A DNA stretch of 64,000 bases from Enoplolaimus lenunculus (Eukaryota > Nematoda > Enoplea > Enoplida > Thoracostomopsidae): positions 32,093-96,092 of the forward strand of contig JASANG010003634.1 in NCBI GenBank assembly GCA_030248215.1. Reading direction: 5' to 3'. The position numbers and the translations under genes are program-made. Under the pieces are notes generated by a model. The model had not been told where the DNA came from, searched no databases, and saw only the letters and a program-made list of their open reading frames with translations. Below, in pieces: positions 55,338-64,000 of the stretch (the first letter of the stretch is position 1; each line of letters starts with the position of its first letter).

Positions 55338-58300
55338 CACATAATTCGGAAACATCGGCAATTAAAGCAGCCTTGAAGGGTTTAATTGAAACTCAACAGG
55401 CTATGATACACCAACTTACAAATAAAACGGACCGACGTGTTTCATTTGTAGAAGACGGTGCAGTAGCCGCTATCGAACCAGAAGATAAATATAAAAATTT
55501 AAGTCTTGAAATAGAACGATTGCATAGAAGATTAGATGGGTTCTTTCGGGTACAAAATAATCGTAGACCAGATTCGAGAAGATTTAGTTCACCGGGTTAC
55601 CTTGGACGCTCCACCACTTCGGGCAACATACGCTGTGAACACTGTAATGGAGCACACCACAGCTATACTTGTACTCGAAAACCATACACTTCTAGTTACC
55701 GGTCAGCAACGCCAGACAGACCCAGTAGAAGTCCGGGACGAACATTTAGAGGACAATCACCATACTATACTAGTCGGAATGAGCAGCGAGGACCTACCCT
55801 AAGCACACCTAGACGTGCTAGTCCATCTCCAGCACGCGGAGCTCAGCATAGCAGCAATAACCGAGATCGAAACTATGTTAACAGTATTGATACTACAAAC
55901 TTGGAGAATTTACAGGCAGAGAATGACGCTTTGAGGGATCACTTGCAACGGTTAAGTGAAGCTGGACCGCCATCCTTTTTAGCAAACGTGAGACCACACA
56001 CTAAACCTCAACAAAAAACTATTAATTCATACCAACCAACCACAAAATTTAGGTTTATACTCATCATTGCTTTTGTACTTATATACCACTGTTTTCATTG
56101 CGGTCACTGCGGTACATATAACTTTTGTCAAGGTAACAAAGGGGGTCACGCTATAGCAATCCCACAAACACTCACCTGTGTTAATCCTCATGTGGCAAAA
56201 GTACAGGATATAGATATTAGAGTTTTTACACCTCGAACCGAACCCGTAATAAGGACCACATGGAAATGTTCTATTATACAAAGAACTATTTGCACTAACA
56301 CTGGGTTCTTCGGTTCAAAAGGAATCGTTTCAGATAACACTTATGAAAAACCAGCTGATATTATCACTTGCAAAATAGCACGCACTAACAAGGTGTATAG
56401 AAATACAACGCTCATTCAGACAACTCCAACTACCTGGTCTACCTTGCAAACTTTAAATGTGAAATACAAATGGTGCTGCTATAGTTTCTGCCAGTCAATT
56501 GAGAATTTTCTCCTAGAGGTTGGCCAAGCCGCGACATTTAATGGTGTGGTTCTAGTTAGTAGTCTAGGGGATCTTAGCGCCTGCACAACCTCCAATGACT
56601 ATTGTCAAACACGTACAGCAACCTACGTCTGGATCAAACATTTTCCACCAGGACCTTTATGTCACTTACAAGAGCATGGTACATACACCGGAAAAATTAG
56701 TAACCAGCACATCATTGTCGATGAGGTTCAAGGAGCATTTACACTTACTAATATTACCACTATAAATAGCCGATGCACAAAGGGTATTCTACATGAGACA
56801 TTTGAAGGGGTTAGTATCGAATTTCTTTCCGTTAATAGTTTACAACTGAAATCTCTGCAAACCCAATACTCGATGCAAACAGATAACAATATTGCATCAA
56901 ACACCAGTGAACATACTAACGCCATCGATCCTGTCAATACTAAATTAAATTATTTACAATACCAAATTAATAGAATGCAAATTGAAAGTTTTGCACGGGT
57001 ATGGCAAGAGTTATGTGCTAATAGGAAACGACAACTACATATGATAAAACAATTAATAACACTAGATGCCACATTGGGAGCCAGAGTTTTACTTCAGCGG
57101 GACAACATACATGCAGTTATAGCTGGTGAAGCACTTCTCGTATGGGACTGTATACCAATCGAAGTTACATATTTTTATTGGGACCACAATTTAAATGGAA
57201 CCTGTTATGAGTATATACCTGTTGAAACAAAACTCAGAACACTTTTTGTTTTGCCAGGTACTAAAGATCTAGTGGCCGAATCAAAAATTATACCTTGCAA
57301 TACACCACTGCATACTTATTACCAACTTCAAAATCGTTGGCATTCTATAGGACAGGAAATTCATGTATCCGACGTACCACTGAATCTAATCTGGACCTCA
57401 AAATTTAAATTCTTTTCTTTTAATGCCAGCTCAATTGCTCTGAGACATACTTCAAACTACCTACCTTATATGTACCAACTCTTAAATGAAAGACAACGGT
57501 ACCGCGACACACAAACGCAATTAGACAGACTTGTTAATTACACAGCAGGAATGTCTTACGATCCATCAGTCGTCTATAATGTGATTAAAGGAACCGGAGA
57601 CGGTATAGCTACGGTGGTTAAAAGTTATGGTAATACAGTTGGCAAAATATTTCATAGTGTTACTACCGACACTATAAGTTTAGTCAATGGCTTGCTGCGG
57701 GGACCCATACAAATTATTATCAATCTCATAGTTATTATAGGCCTTATGTTAGCAGTTATTGGGTTCCTATATGTAGGCTATAAAAGAAGACTGTTTCAAA
57801 AATGCAAACCGCGAAAAACCATATTTAAAAACCGAACTATAACAAGGTTTTGGCCCGTGTCTAAAAGAAATTCACCACCAGAAGTGCCGGAATTACCAGA
57901 TGTACTAAAACCGAATGAACAAACTTTGAATACAGAAACAACAAGAAAACCTTCTTGGGCTATTATAGAGATTTCCGAAAAAGATACACCAATTTGGCCA
58001 CCAAAATCAATTTGTGGTACAAAAACGGGTAATTTTCTTATTCCAGCTGAAGTGGCTGAGAGGAAAATAACATGTTTGTTCGATACGGGGTCAAGTCACA
58101 CGTTAATTTCGGAACCCTTATTTAAATCACTTGGGCTTCCTGAAGCTCATTTACCTACCATTCCTGCCAAATCTCTGACGGGAGAGTCATTAAAATTCAA
58201 AGGAACAGCAATCCTAAAAATAATCCTCGGGAAAACATCCATTACTCATGTATTCACGGTAGTGGACGGAAAATCATGTCCATATGACTGTATACTGGGA

Positions 58301-59533
58301 ATTGATTTCCAACGTCGTCTTGGATGCATCATATTAGATTATGATCGCAAACTTTTATCTTTTGGCAATGAACAAATTTATTTTATAGACACCGCACAGA
58401 ATAAAACTTATGCAGTCAGACTAACTGAGAACATAGTGATTCCAGCGTTAACTGACACATACATACCTAACTGTACTTTAAATGCAAAGGTTTGCGGTAC
58501 ATGCCTTATCGAACCTCAGACCCAAGGGTTAGCTAAGCGTAAATTAACGGGATATGACATACTTACTGATGCACACAGTGGAAACGTCAGTTGTGTTTTA
58601 CAAAACTCCGGCCCAGATGACCTAATTTTATACAAGGGAACTCAAATCGGCACGGCATCCCTTACACCTTGTAATGGAGCCATATGGTGCAGCATTGCGC
58701 CAATAATACGAGGTAATTCGAACACGTGTCGCACTTCAACAGATAAAATTTCAACAAATGAATCTAATAGTATTGAACAACAACTTACAGCTTACAAATT
58801 CAGCATGGATCTTGCCACAGAACAAAAAGAAAAATTAACACAGTTACTTCTGTCATATAAATCAACGTTTGCTGAATCTAACCATGACCTAGGACTTACA
58901 AACTTGGTACATCACACCATCAATACAGAGGGGAAAGGACCGGTTAAAAGCAGACCCTACAGAACTTCTGAAGCAGACAAGCAAACTATTCAATCTCATG
59001 TCAATAAAATGCTGGAGACTGGTGTGATACAACCGTCTAGCTCGCCTTGGTCTAGTCCGGTTGTACTGGTTCCAAAGAAAGACGGAACAACAAGATTTTG
59101 CATCGACTTTCGCGCACTAAATAAAATAACAAAAAAAGATACGTATCCTTTACCGAATTGCAGCGACCTATTTGATATTTTAGGTAAAGCAAAATTTTTC
59201 ACGTCCTTGGATTTAATGAGCGGCTACTGGCAAGTACCTATGCAGCCTGAAGATCAGGAAAAAACTGCATTTATTTCTTTCTGTGGACTATATGAATGGA
59301 AAGTTATGCCATTCGGGTTGTGCAACGCACCGTCCACATACCAGAGACTTATGGAACGTGTTTTAAGGGGTCATCTTTGGAAATTTTGCGTGTGTTTCAT
59401 TGATGATATTCTAATTTTTTCGCGAACATTTGATGAACACTTACACCACATTGCTCAAATTTTTGACCGACTCACTAAACATAACCTTAAACTAAAACTC
59501 TTCAGTCAAATTTCTTGGTCATGTTGTTTCTAA
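55271..59533 (+). CDS. pol: Retroelement long ORF: nucleocapsid, envelope-like region, protease, N-terminal RT
   Basis: The frame is open from 55271, with the first in-frame ATG at 55403; residue numbers here count from 55373. In order: zinc knuckle C88-x2-C91-x3-H95-x4-C100; Arg/Ser-rich tail; leucine-rich helix 177-194; envelope-like region about 225-805; aspartic protease with D-T-G-S-S at 904 and I-L-G-I-D at 974; RT with D1280 and the F-I-D-D active site at 1342. It ends at a stop inside RT. No stop separates the membrane protein from protease, so either a giant polyprotein is cut or the env-like part is made from a spliced RNA. Confidence 0.85.
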   Translation, partial: KRGSTAQTFRNNTANETNTNALTHNSETSAIKAALKGLIETQQAMIHQLTNKTDRRVSFVEDGAVAAIEPEDKYKNLSLEIERLHRRLDGFFRVQNNRRPDSRRFSSPGYLGRSTTSGNIRCEHCNGAHHSYTCTRKPYTSSYRSATPDRPSRSPGRTFRGQSPYYTSRNEQRGPTLSTPRRASPSPARGAQHSSNNRDRNYVNSIDTTNLENLQAENDALRDHLQRLSEAGPPSFLANVRPHTKPQQKTINSYQPTTKFRFILIIAFVLIYHCFHCGHCGTYNFCQGNKGGHAIAIPQTLTCVNPHVAKVQDIDIRVFTPRTEPVIRTTWKCSIIQRTICTNTGFFGSKGIVSDNTYEKPADIITCKIARTNKVYRNTTLIQTTPTTWSTLQTLNVKYKWCCYSFCQSIENFLLEVGQAATFNGVVLVSSLGDLSACTTSNDYCQTRTATYVWIKHFPPGPLCHLQEHGTYTGKISNQHIIVDEVQGAFTLTNITTINSRCTKGILHETFEGVSIEFLSVNSLQLKSLQTQYSMQTDNNIASNTSEHTNAIDPVNTKLNYLQYQINRMQIESFARVWQELCANRKRQLHMIKQLITLDATLGARVLLQRDNIHAVIAGEALLVWDCIPIEVTYFYWDHNLNGTCYEYIPVETKLRTLFVLPGTKDLVAESKIIPCNTPLHTYYQLQNRWHSIGQEIHVSDVPLNLIWTSKFKFFSFNASSIALRHTSNYLPYMYQLLNERQRYRDTQTQLDRLVNYTAGMSYDPSVVYNVIKGTGDGIATVVKSYGNTVGKIFHSVTTDTISLVNGLLRGPIQIIINLIVIIGLMLAVIGFLYVGYKRRLFQKCKPRKTIFKNRTITRFWPVSKRNSPPEVPELPDVLKPNEQTLNTETTRKPSWAIIEISEKDTPIWPPKSICGTKTGNFLIPAEVAERKITCLFDTGSSHTLISEPLFKSLGLPEAHLPTIPAKSLTGESLKFKGTAILKIILGKTSITHVFTVVDGKSCPYDCILGIDFQRRLGCIILDYDRKLLSFGNEQIYFIDTAQNKTYAVRLTENIVIPALTDTYIPNCTLNAKVCGTCLIEPQTQGLAKRKLTGYDILTDAHSGNVSCVLQNSGPDDLILYKGTQIGTASLTPCNGAIWCSIAPIIRGNSNTCRTSTDKISTNESNSIEQQLTAYKFSMDLATEQKEKLTQLLLSYKSTFAESNHDLGLTNLVHHTINTEGKGPVKSRPYRTSEADKQTIQSHVNKMLETGVIQPSSSPWSSPVVLVPKKDGTTRFCIDFRALNKITKKDTYPLPNCSDLFDILGKAKFFTSLDLMSGYWQVPMQPEDQEKTAFISFCGLYEWKVMPFGLCNAPSTYQRLMERVLRGHLWKFCVCFIDDILIFSRTFDEHLHHIAQIFDRLTKHNLKLKLFSQISWSCCF
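56045..57790 (+). CDS. Envelope-like type I membrane glycoprotein region inside gag-pol
   Basis: Residues 225-805 of the long ORF. It starts with a hydrophobic segment (R-F-I-L-I-I-A-F-V-L-I-Y) like a signal peptide or anchor. Then comes a roughly 540-residue Cys-rich ectodomain with six N-glycosylation sequons (344, 460, 510, 608, 684, 722), a Gly-rich amphipathic stretch, a membrane helix at 778-803 and a basic tail (K-R-R). Around 590-641, the W-D-C-I-P-I-E-V, G-T-C-Y-E-Y-I-P-V and P-G-T-K-D-L segments suggest a class III (gB- or chuvirus-like) fusion protein, but that is a hypothesis from pattern only. Confidence 0.7.
58070..58332 (+). CDS. Retroelement aspartic protease domain
   Basis: Residues about 900-987 of the long ORF hold C-L-F-D-T-G-S-S-H-T-L-I-S and, 70 residues later, D-C-I-L-G-I-D-F, the two conserved blocks of retropepsin-like proteases. 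The catalytic Asp is in D-T-G. The domain lies just before RT as in other Ty3/Gypsy elements. Confidence 0.88.
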
Positions 59534-59540
59534 AACAGGA

Positions 59541-61676
59541 TTGGCTGTAGATCCTGACAAAGTGAAATCAGTTGCAAATTTTACCGCACCTAAAGATGTT
59601 ACGGAAGTAAAACGGTTTCTGGGCATGACGAGTTATTATCGGAAATTTATACCAGATTACGCTACAATTGCAGAACCACTAAACAGGCTACTAAGAAAAA
59701 AAGTAGACTTTCAATGGGACGAATGTTGTAATCTATCATTCCAAAAATTAAAACAAGCCTTAACTCAAGCCCCTATTTTGATATTTCCGGATTTTCAACA
59801 GACATTTTACATACATACGGATGCAAGTGGCACTGGTTTAGGTGCAGTACTGAGTCAATACGAAGATAAAACTTACCGCCCAATTGCTTATGCTAGTAGA
59901 ACCTTACAAAAAGCGGAGCGTAACTATCCCGTCATTGAGAAAGAGGCTCTAGCAATAGTTTGGGCAGTGGAATATTTCCGACCCTACATACATTTAAAAC
60001 CATTCACAATCCTAACAGATCATAGACCACTTAAATGGTTGTTAGAACATCAGCATACATCTTCTAGACTGACACGTTGGGGTTTACGGATACAAGAATA
60101 TGACATTGTTATTGATTATACCCCTGGCAAAGAGAATATAGTTGCAGATGCACTTTCTAGATTGCCATTTCATACTTGTGCCGTAAGAGCAGCTGGACAA
60201 AAAGACACGAATGCAGATCTTTTCCAAACAAACACTAACCTACCAACTTACAGTCAAACTATTGAACAGCTTCAACGAGACGACTATGAAATTCAAACTT
60301 TAATAAATAAGGTTAAGCAACGACCATCGAGTCCACATGCTACGAAATACAACTTTGTCAAAAACAATGTACTTTACATGCATTACAAGGGTAGAGATTT
60401 AGTTGTTGTTCCACAATCACTTCGCCAGGAAATCCTTAGAATTCACCATGATGATATTTTCGGTGGACACTTGGGTTACAAGAAAACACTTGCGAAAATT
60501 ATGCGATACTACTTTTGGCCAAATATTTCAAAGGAAGTATTTCATTACATAAAATCTTGTGCTTCTTGTCAAACAAAAAAGGGTTCAGTCAATGCCAACC
60601 GGGTTCCACTTCAATCGATTCCTGTTACCAAACCCTTTGACAGAATTGCGGTAGATTGTTTGGGGCCTTTACCCACATCGACAAAGGGAAACAAATACAT
60701 TGTGGTTTTTAGCGAATATTTAACCAAATGGGTTGAAGCATACTCGACTTCGGATATAACAGCACTGACCATTGCCAAACTTTTAGTCGAAAACTTCATG
60801 TGCACACATGGTTCGCCGCGAGCACTACTCACTGACCGAGGCACAAATTTCTTGAGCGAACTAATTGCAGAAGTGTGCAAGATTCTTAATACACGCAAAC
60901 TAAACACCACTCCCTTTAATCCTAAATGCGATGGTCTCGTTGAAAAATTTAATCACACATTAGCAAATATGATAGCAATGTACACAAACAGTTCACAAAC
61001 AGATTGGGATCAATACCTGCCTTTTGTACTATTTGCTTATAGAATCAGTGTGCATGAGTCTACTAACGAATCACCGTTTTTTCTGCTTTATGGCAGAGAC
61101 CCTTATCTTCCTTCTGATACATCACTGTTACCACTAACTATGGGAAATCAGGACCCGGAGAATTATTCCGTGGAAATTTATCGCAAACTTGCGCTAGCTT
61201 GGGAGGTAGCTTTAAAATGCATCAGCGCCGCCCAAGCGAAGCAGAAACAATATTATGACAGGAAAAGTAAACCGCATCAGTTTTGCACTGGAGAAAGAGT
61301 TTTGCTACATAGACTCAACCGCAAGAAGGGTATTACCACAAAATTTGATCATCCCTGGAGAGGACCTTATCGCATTTTAGAACTCACACCCACAACAGCG
61401 CTAGTGAAACATTGTGATCATCCTGAAAAGCAACCGTTTCGTGTGAACGTAAATCACATTAAACGTTTCTACGGACCATACGTACCACATATTAAACCGT
61501 TAAAACTTAATGCCAACACTAATTTCAAAGATCACAACGTCTCAGAGGAAGTAAGCGAAGAACAACTACCACCCACAATTGACACCTCCCATGACACAGA
61601 TATTCCATCTCGTTTACAAAATTCGACACAAGCAAGATATAATCTGAGACAAAAAATACCAAGGAAATGCAAATAA
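59541..61676 (+). CDS. pol: Retroelement RT C-terminus, RNase H and integrase
   Basis: 711 codons in a frame +1 to the upstream ORF. Residues 1-60 finish the RT thumb (K-R-F-L-G-M-T-S-Y-Y-R-K-F-I). RNase H follows with D94 (H-T-D-A-S), the E-K-E at 133-135 and D160. Integrase has a zinc site H303-x6-H310 and C340-x2-C343, the D372, D432, E468 triad with exactly 35 residues between the last two, and a G-P-Y module near 608. There is no chromodomain. The upstream break removes part of RT between 59500 and 59530. Confidence 0.9.
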   Translation: MAVDPDKVKSVANFTAPKDVTEVKRFLGMTSYYRKFIPDYATIAEPLNRLLRKKVDFQWDECCNLSFQKLKQALTQAPILIFPDFQQTFYIHTDASGTGLGAVLSQYEDKTYRPIAYASRTLQKAERNYPVIEKEALAIVWAVEYFRPYIHLKPFTILTDHRPLKWLLEHQHTSSRLTRWGLRIQEYDIVIDYTPGKENIVADALSRLPFHTCAVRAAGQKDTNADLFQTNTNLPTYSQTIEQLQRDDYEIQTLINKVKQRPSSPHATKYNFVKNNVLYMHYKGRDLVVVPQSLRQEILRIHHDDIFGGHLGYKKTLAKIMRYYFWPNISKEVFHYIKSCASCQTKKGSVNANRVPLQSIPVTKPFDRIAVDCLGPLPTSTKGNKYIVVFSEYLTKWVEAYSTSDITALTIAKLLVENFMCTHGSPRALLTDRGTNFLSELIAEVCKILNTRKLNTTPFNPKCDGLVEKFNHTLANMIAMYTNSSQTDWDQYLPFVLFAYRISVHESTNESPFFLLYGRDPYLPSDTSLLPLTMGNQDPENYSVEIYRKLALAWEVALKCISAAQAKQKQYYDRKSKPHQFCTGERVLLHRLNRKKGITTKFDHPWRGPYRILELTPTTALVKHCDHPEKQPFRVNVNHIKRFYGPYVPHIKPLKLNANTNFKDHNVSEEVSEEQLPPTIDTSHDTDIPSRLQNSTQARYNLRQKIPRKCK

Positions 61677-62614
61677 ATAAATTATTATTTATAGAAACGA
61701 ACTCGAATATGGCTCGGTCGGAAATCCGCATGCAACCAGAAACCTTACCAACTGACTTACAGGAGCGTTACAGACGACAACAGGATCCCACGGTAACATA
61801 CGAAGACTTTTACAGGTTTGGCAGTGATTGTAGCATACGTCGTAGCTTTCAGAGACGAGACATAATCATCATACAAGGTATGTTTTTCGTACAACTTGCT
61901 CTCAGAATCAGGCAACTCAGTGAATCTGAATTACGTACACACTACCGGCCACAGCTTGCAAAAAAGATTTTGCATTTTCTGTTTGTTCCCTTAGATTATT
62001 CAGTATCTGAACAAAGCAACAAACTGACCGAGATCATACATTTCCTCACAGTAACACCACGCACGAATATAATTCAAGTGCTGATGAACTATCGTGACAC
62101 ACCACAAGCTAATCTGAATCCCTGGCAGCTATTCATGACTAATATCACCACAAGCGGAGAGCAATATTACCAACCGACACCCACTACCAGTGACGCAGCA
62201 ATGGCATCCATGCCAGAACCCAGCATTGAGTTCGAGGAAAATTTTTTGGATGAACCAGTGAGAGACGTTGGGCACGCTGATAAGGCGACGAGTACTGACA
62301 ACGAGCTAGTCAGAGAAACGGGCACTGAGATATCGCAACGCACTCAAAAATTACTCACGCAACTACGACTTCAACTTGTACGATTGGAAGACCAAGTATG
62401 CAACGAGATATCGGTAGGGCGCGGAGCAATAAGTAGTCAAATGACCAAACAGCTCGAACAAACATCCCAAGTGATTGAAGTGCTTGAATCTGTTATAAAA
62501 CATCAAAACGAACGGTTTAATTTACTCGAAACATCCATTAGTGACTTGCAGATTGCATTTGCACAGTTTGCACAAAAGGATGCAATTCACCGTCACGCAT
62601 ACAAACTAACTTGA
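61667..62614 (+). CDS. Retroelement ORF after pol, unknown product
   Basis: 315 codons that overlap the pol stop by 10 bases (ATG inside the pol 3' end; a second in-frame ATG at 61709). The N-terminal half is basic and hydrophobic, Y-E-D-F-Y-R-F-G and L-R-T-H-Y-R-P-Q-L-A-K-K; the middle is acidic. The C-terminal third is Gln/Leu-rich and coiled-coil-like, with T-K-Q-L-E-Q-T-S-Q-V-I-E-V-L-E-S. No membrane helix or signal is visible, so it is not a normal env even though it sits in the env position. I do not recognise the family. Confidence 0.7.
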   Translation: MQINKLLFIETNSNMARSEIRMQPETLPTDLQERYRRQQDPTVTYEDFYRFGSDCSIRRSFQRRDIIIIQGMFFVQLALRIRQLSESELRTHYRPQLAKKILHFLFVPLDYSVSEQSNKLTEIIHFLTVTPRTNIIQVLMNYRDTPQANLNPWQLFMTNITTSGEQYYQPTPTTSDAAMASMPEPSIEFEENFLDEPVRDVGHADKATSTDNELVRETGTEISQRTQKLLTQLRLQLVRLEDQVCNEISVGRGAISSQMTKQLEQTSQVIEVLESVIKHQNERFNLLETSISDLQIAFAQFAQKDAIHRHAYKLT

Positions 62615-62881
62615 AACGCTGCTTCCAATTTACAATCCAACAAACAACACGTGTCATAGCAGACCTGGAATCAGTAGTCGTTCACATTAGCAATCAATAT
62701 CCTTGAACAAACCAACCAACTAACATACAGCTTGGCGAACACGCATCAAAGGAAAATCAACTAACAATTCAATCATCAAACAAAGGTAGGGATGGATTCA
62801 CAAACTATCAGCTATCATAAAAGATAAGACAGCCTAATAAGTTAGACTTCTAGTAAGAAATATAGGCAGAGTGCTCATCTT

Positions 62882-62896
62882 CGAAAAGGGGAGGAA
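62882..62896 (+). other. Polypurine tract
   Basis: CGAAAAGGGGAGGAA lies directly against the 3' LTR, the expected position for the plus-strand primer. Confidence 0.85.
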
Positions 62897-63330
62897 TATA
62901 ACGATTGCTCAGTTAACTTTGGTGATTCACCAGTGGAATAAAATTTGTATCTTGAAAATTTTTAGAATGAATGGCCATTGTATTAAAATGTTAGAGAGAA
63001 GTTCGGAGTTGCTTGATGAATAGCGGCGCCGGTTAGGCGAAAAATATAATAATTTTTGGGTGAATCTGGTGGCAGCGTGGTGAATTGAAAGGAGAATGAA
63101 AGAGGGTTGTTATTCGTTTTTGTTACAGTCATTATCGTTTCTGACTTGGTGAATCATTTATTTTTGACGACTGTTACGTGCACTGGGACTTCTGCTTGGA
63201 GCGAGTTTAATTTACATGTAGCGAGTGTTATCTTAGTGTGTACCGTTCTTTTGGCTATCAATTGGAACATATCTGGTTGAGTGTAAATTTTTCTATTTCT
63301 TAGCCGGACGTTGCAGTTGCGGGCGTTACA
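62897..63330 (+). repeat. 3' LTR
   Basis: 434 bases, same as the 5' LTR apart from three substitutions. Its second base is A (TATAAC), which spoils the terminal inverted repeat on this side. It directly follows the purine tract. Confidence 0.94.
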
Positions 63331-63334
63331 ATAT
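63331..63334. repeat. Target site duplication ATAT, right
   Basis: Second copy of the ATAT duplication. The DNA that follows resembles 52350-52378, the matching part of the other duplicate, which has no element. Confidence 0.6.
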
Positions 63335-63462
63335 ATATGCATTTCGTAAAATAGAAATGGTTCAATACAATTAGTCATTCAAAATTTATTAAATCATAAC
63401 AATTGAAATTGGGCTACAATAGCGTTATTCAGCAGAAATTTCGCCAATATCCACTTTATATG

Positions 63463-64000
63463 TGAACGCTTTAGCTATTGGTTTCACTCCAATGGTTGGT
63501 TTCACCCCAACGGTTGGTTTCACCCCAACGGTTGGTTTCACCCCAGCGTTTGGTTTCACCCCAGCGGTTGGTTTTACCCCAGCGGTTAATTTCACCCCAT
63601 CGATTGATTTCACCCCAGCGGTTAATTTCACCCCAAAAGTTGGTTTCACCCCAACGGTTGGTTTCTTCCCAACGGCTGGTTTTACCCCAACGGTTGGTTT
63701 AATCCCAACGGTTGATTTCACCCCAATGGTTGGTTTCGCCCCAGCGGTTGGTTTCACCACAACGGTTGGTTTCACCACAACGGTAGGTTTCACCCCAGCG
63801 GTTAGTTTCACCCCAACGGTTGTTTCACCCCAGCGGTTGGTTTCACCCCAGCGGTTGGTTTCACCCCAACGATCGGTTTAACCCCAACAATCTGTTTCAC
63901 CCCAACGTTTGGTTTCACCCCAACGGTTGGTTTCACCCCAGCGGTTAACTTCACCCCAGCGGTTGGTTTCAACCCAACGGTTGTTTCGCCCCAGCGGTTG
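63463..64000. repeat. 18-bp minisatellite running off the right edge
   Basis: The unit CGGTTGGTTTCACCCCAA repeats about 30 times with variants. Because 18 is a multiple of three, long frames are open on both strands (plus: G-F-T-P-T-V; minus: V-G-V-K-P-T). Several 17-base units near 63820 and 63980 break those frames. On the minus strand a frame ends in K-V-D-I-G-E-I-S-A-E and a stop at 63425, so a coding exon cannot be excluded. Confidence 0.9.

Larger units (their letters stand above)
53716..63330 (+). mobile_element. Ty3/Gypsy LTR retroelement with an envelope-like domain upstream of protease
   Basis: This 9,615-bp element has 434-bp LTRs that begin TGTAAC (5') and end GTTACA. It has a 4-bp ATAT duplication, a tRNA-complementary primer site, gag with a zinc knuckle, protease, RT, RNase H and D,D-35-E integrase in Ty3/Gypsy order, and a polypurine tract. 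The LTRs differ at three positions, so the insertion is recent. Unusual points are the membrane glycoprotein-like region between gag and protease and an extra ORF after pol. Gag and pol lie in different frames and RT is interrupted, so this copy is probably not autonomous. Confidence 0.93.

Noticed and set aside
55097..55342. Minus-strand frames inside the retroelement
   Set aside because: They are shadows of gag and pol with Cys/Ser-rich composition and no motifs.

Overview
The window is 64 kb of AT-rich animal nuclear DNA. The coding sequence is split into small GT-AG exons for extracellular modules (C-type lectin, sushi/CCP, kringle, EGF), and the introns are packed with short inverted-repeat transposons. 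The domain mix fits an invertebrate deuterostome such as an ascidian, but this is inference. The TTAGGC hexamers that look like nematode telomere repeat sit inside mobile elements and say nothing about taxonomy.

Two host genes lie on the minus strand, head to tail. Gene B (right end 24469, running off the left edge) starts with a signal-peptide exon. It then encodes CLECT, kringle, a second exon that reads as a kringle, CLECT, sushi, CLECT, sushi, CLECT, sushi. Nearly every module is a multiple of three bases with phase-1 borders, so modules can be gained, lost or skipped without breaking frame. The second kringle exon has no usable in-phase splice acceptor. Gene A (stop at 33847, running right to at least 53365) encodes three sushi domains, a Cys-rich module, four EGF domains, an acidic/Pro linker and then a DEG/ENaC (ASIC/degenerin) channel domain that ends in the second membrane helix. 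Its first membrane helix is not in the window.

From 53716 to 63330 lies a young Ty3/Gypsy LTR retroelement with 434-bp LTRs that differ at 3 positions and a 4-bp target duplication. Its order is unusual: gag, then an envelope-like membrane glycoprotein in frame with and upstream of protease, RT, RNase H and integrase, then a separate coiled-coil-like ORF. The copy has a gag/pol frame change and a break inside RT. It sits next to a tandem duplication of one sushi exon of gene A, and the other duplicate preserves the unoccupied site.

The introns and intergenic DNA hold several non-autonomous DNA transposon families, many with visible target duplications. Family 1 has about 22 copies, 8-bp duplications and an internal CCTAAG minisatellite; one copy grew a 1.2-kb 28-bp satellite and another a 49-bp array. 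Others are hAT-like, TAA/TTA-targeted (Harbinger-like), TA-flanked, TTAA-flanked and tRNA-like families. A nest of elements-in-elements fills 29.5-32.5 kb. The window ends in an 18-bp minisatellite. No rRNA, CRISPR or bacterial feature is present.
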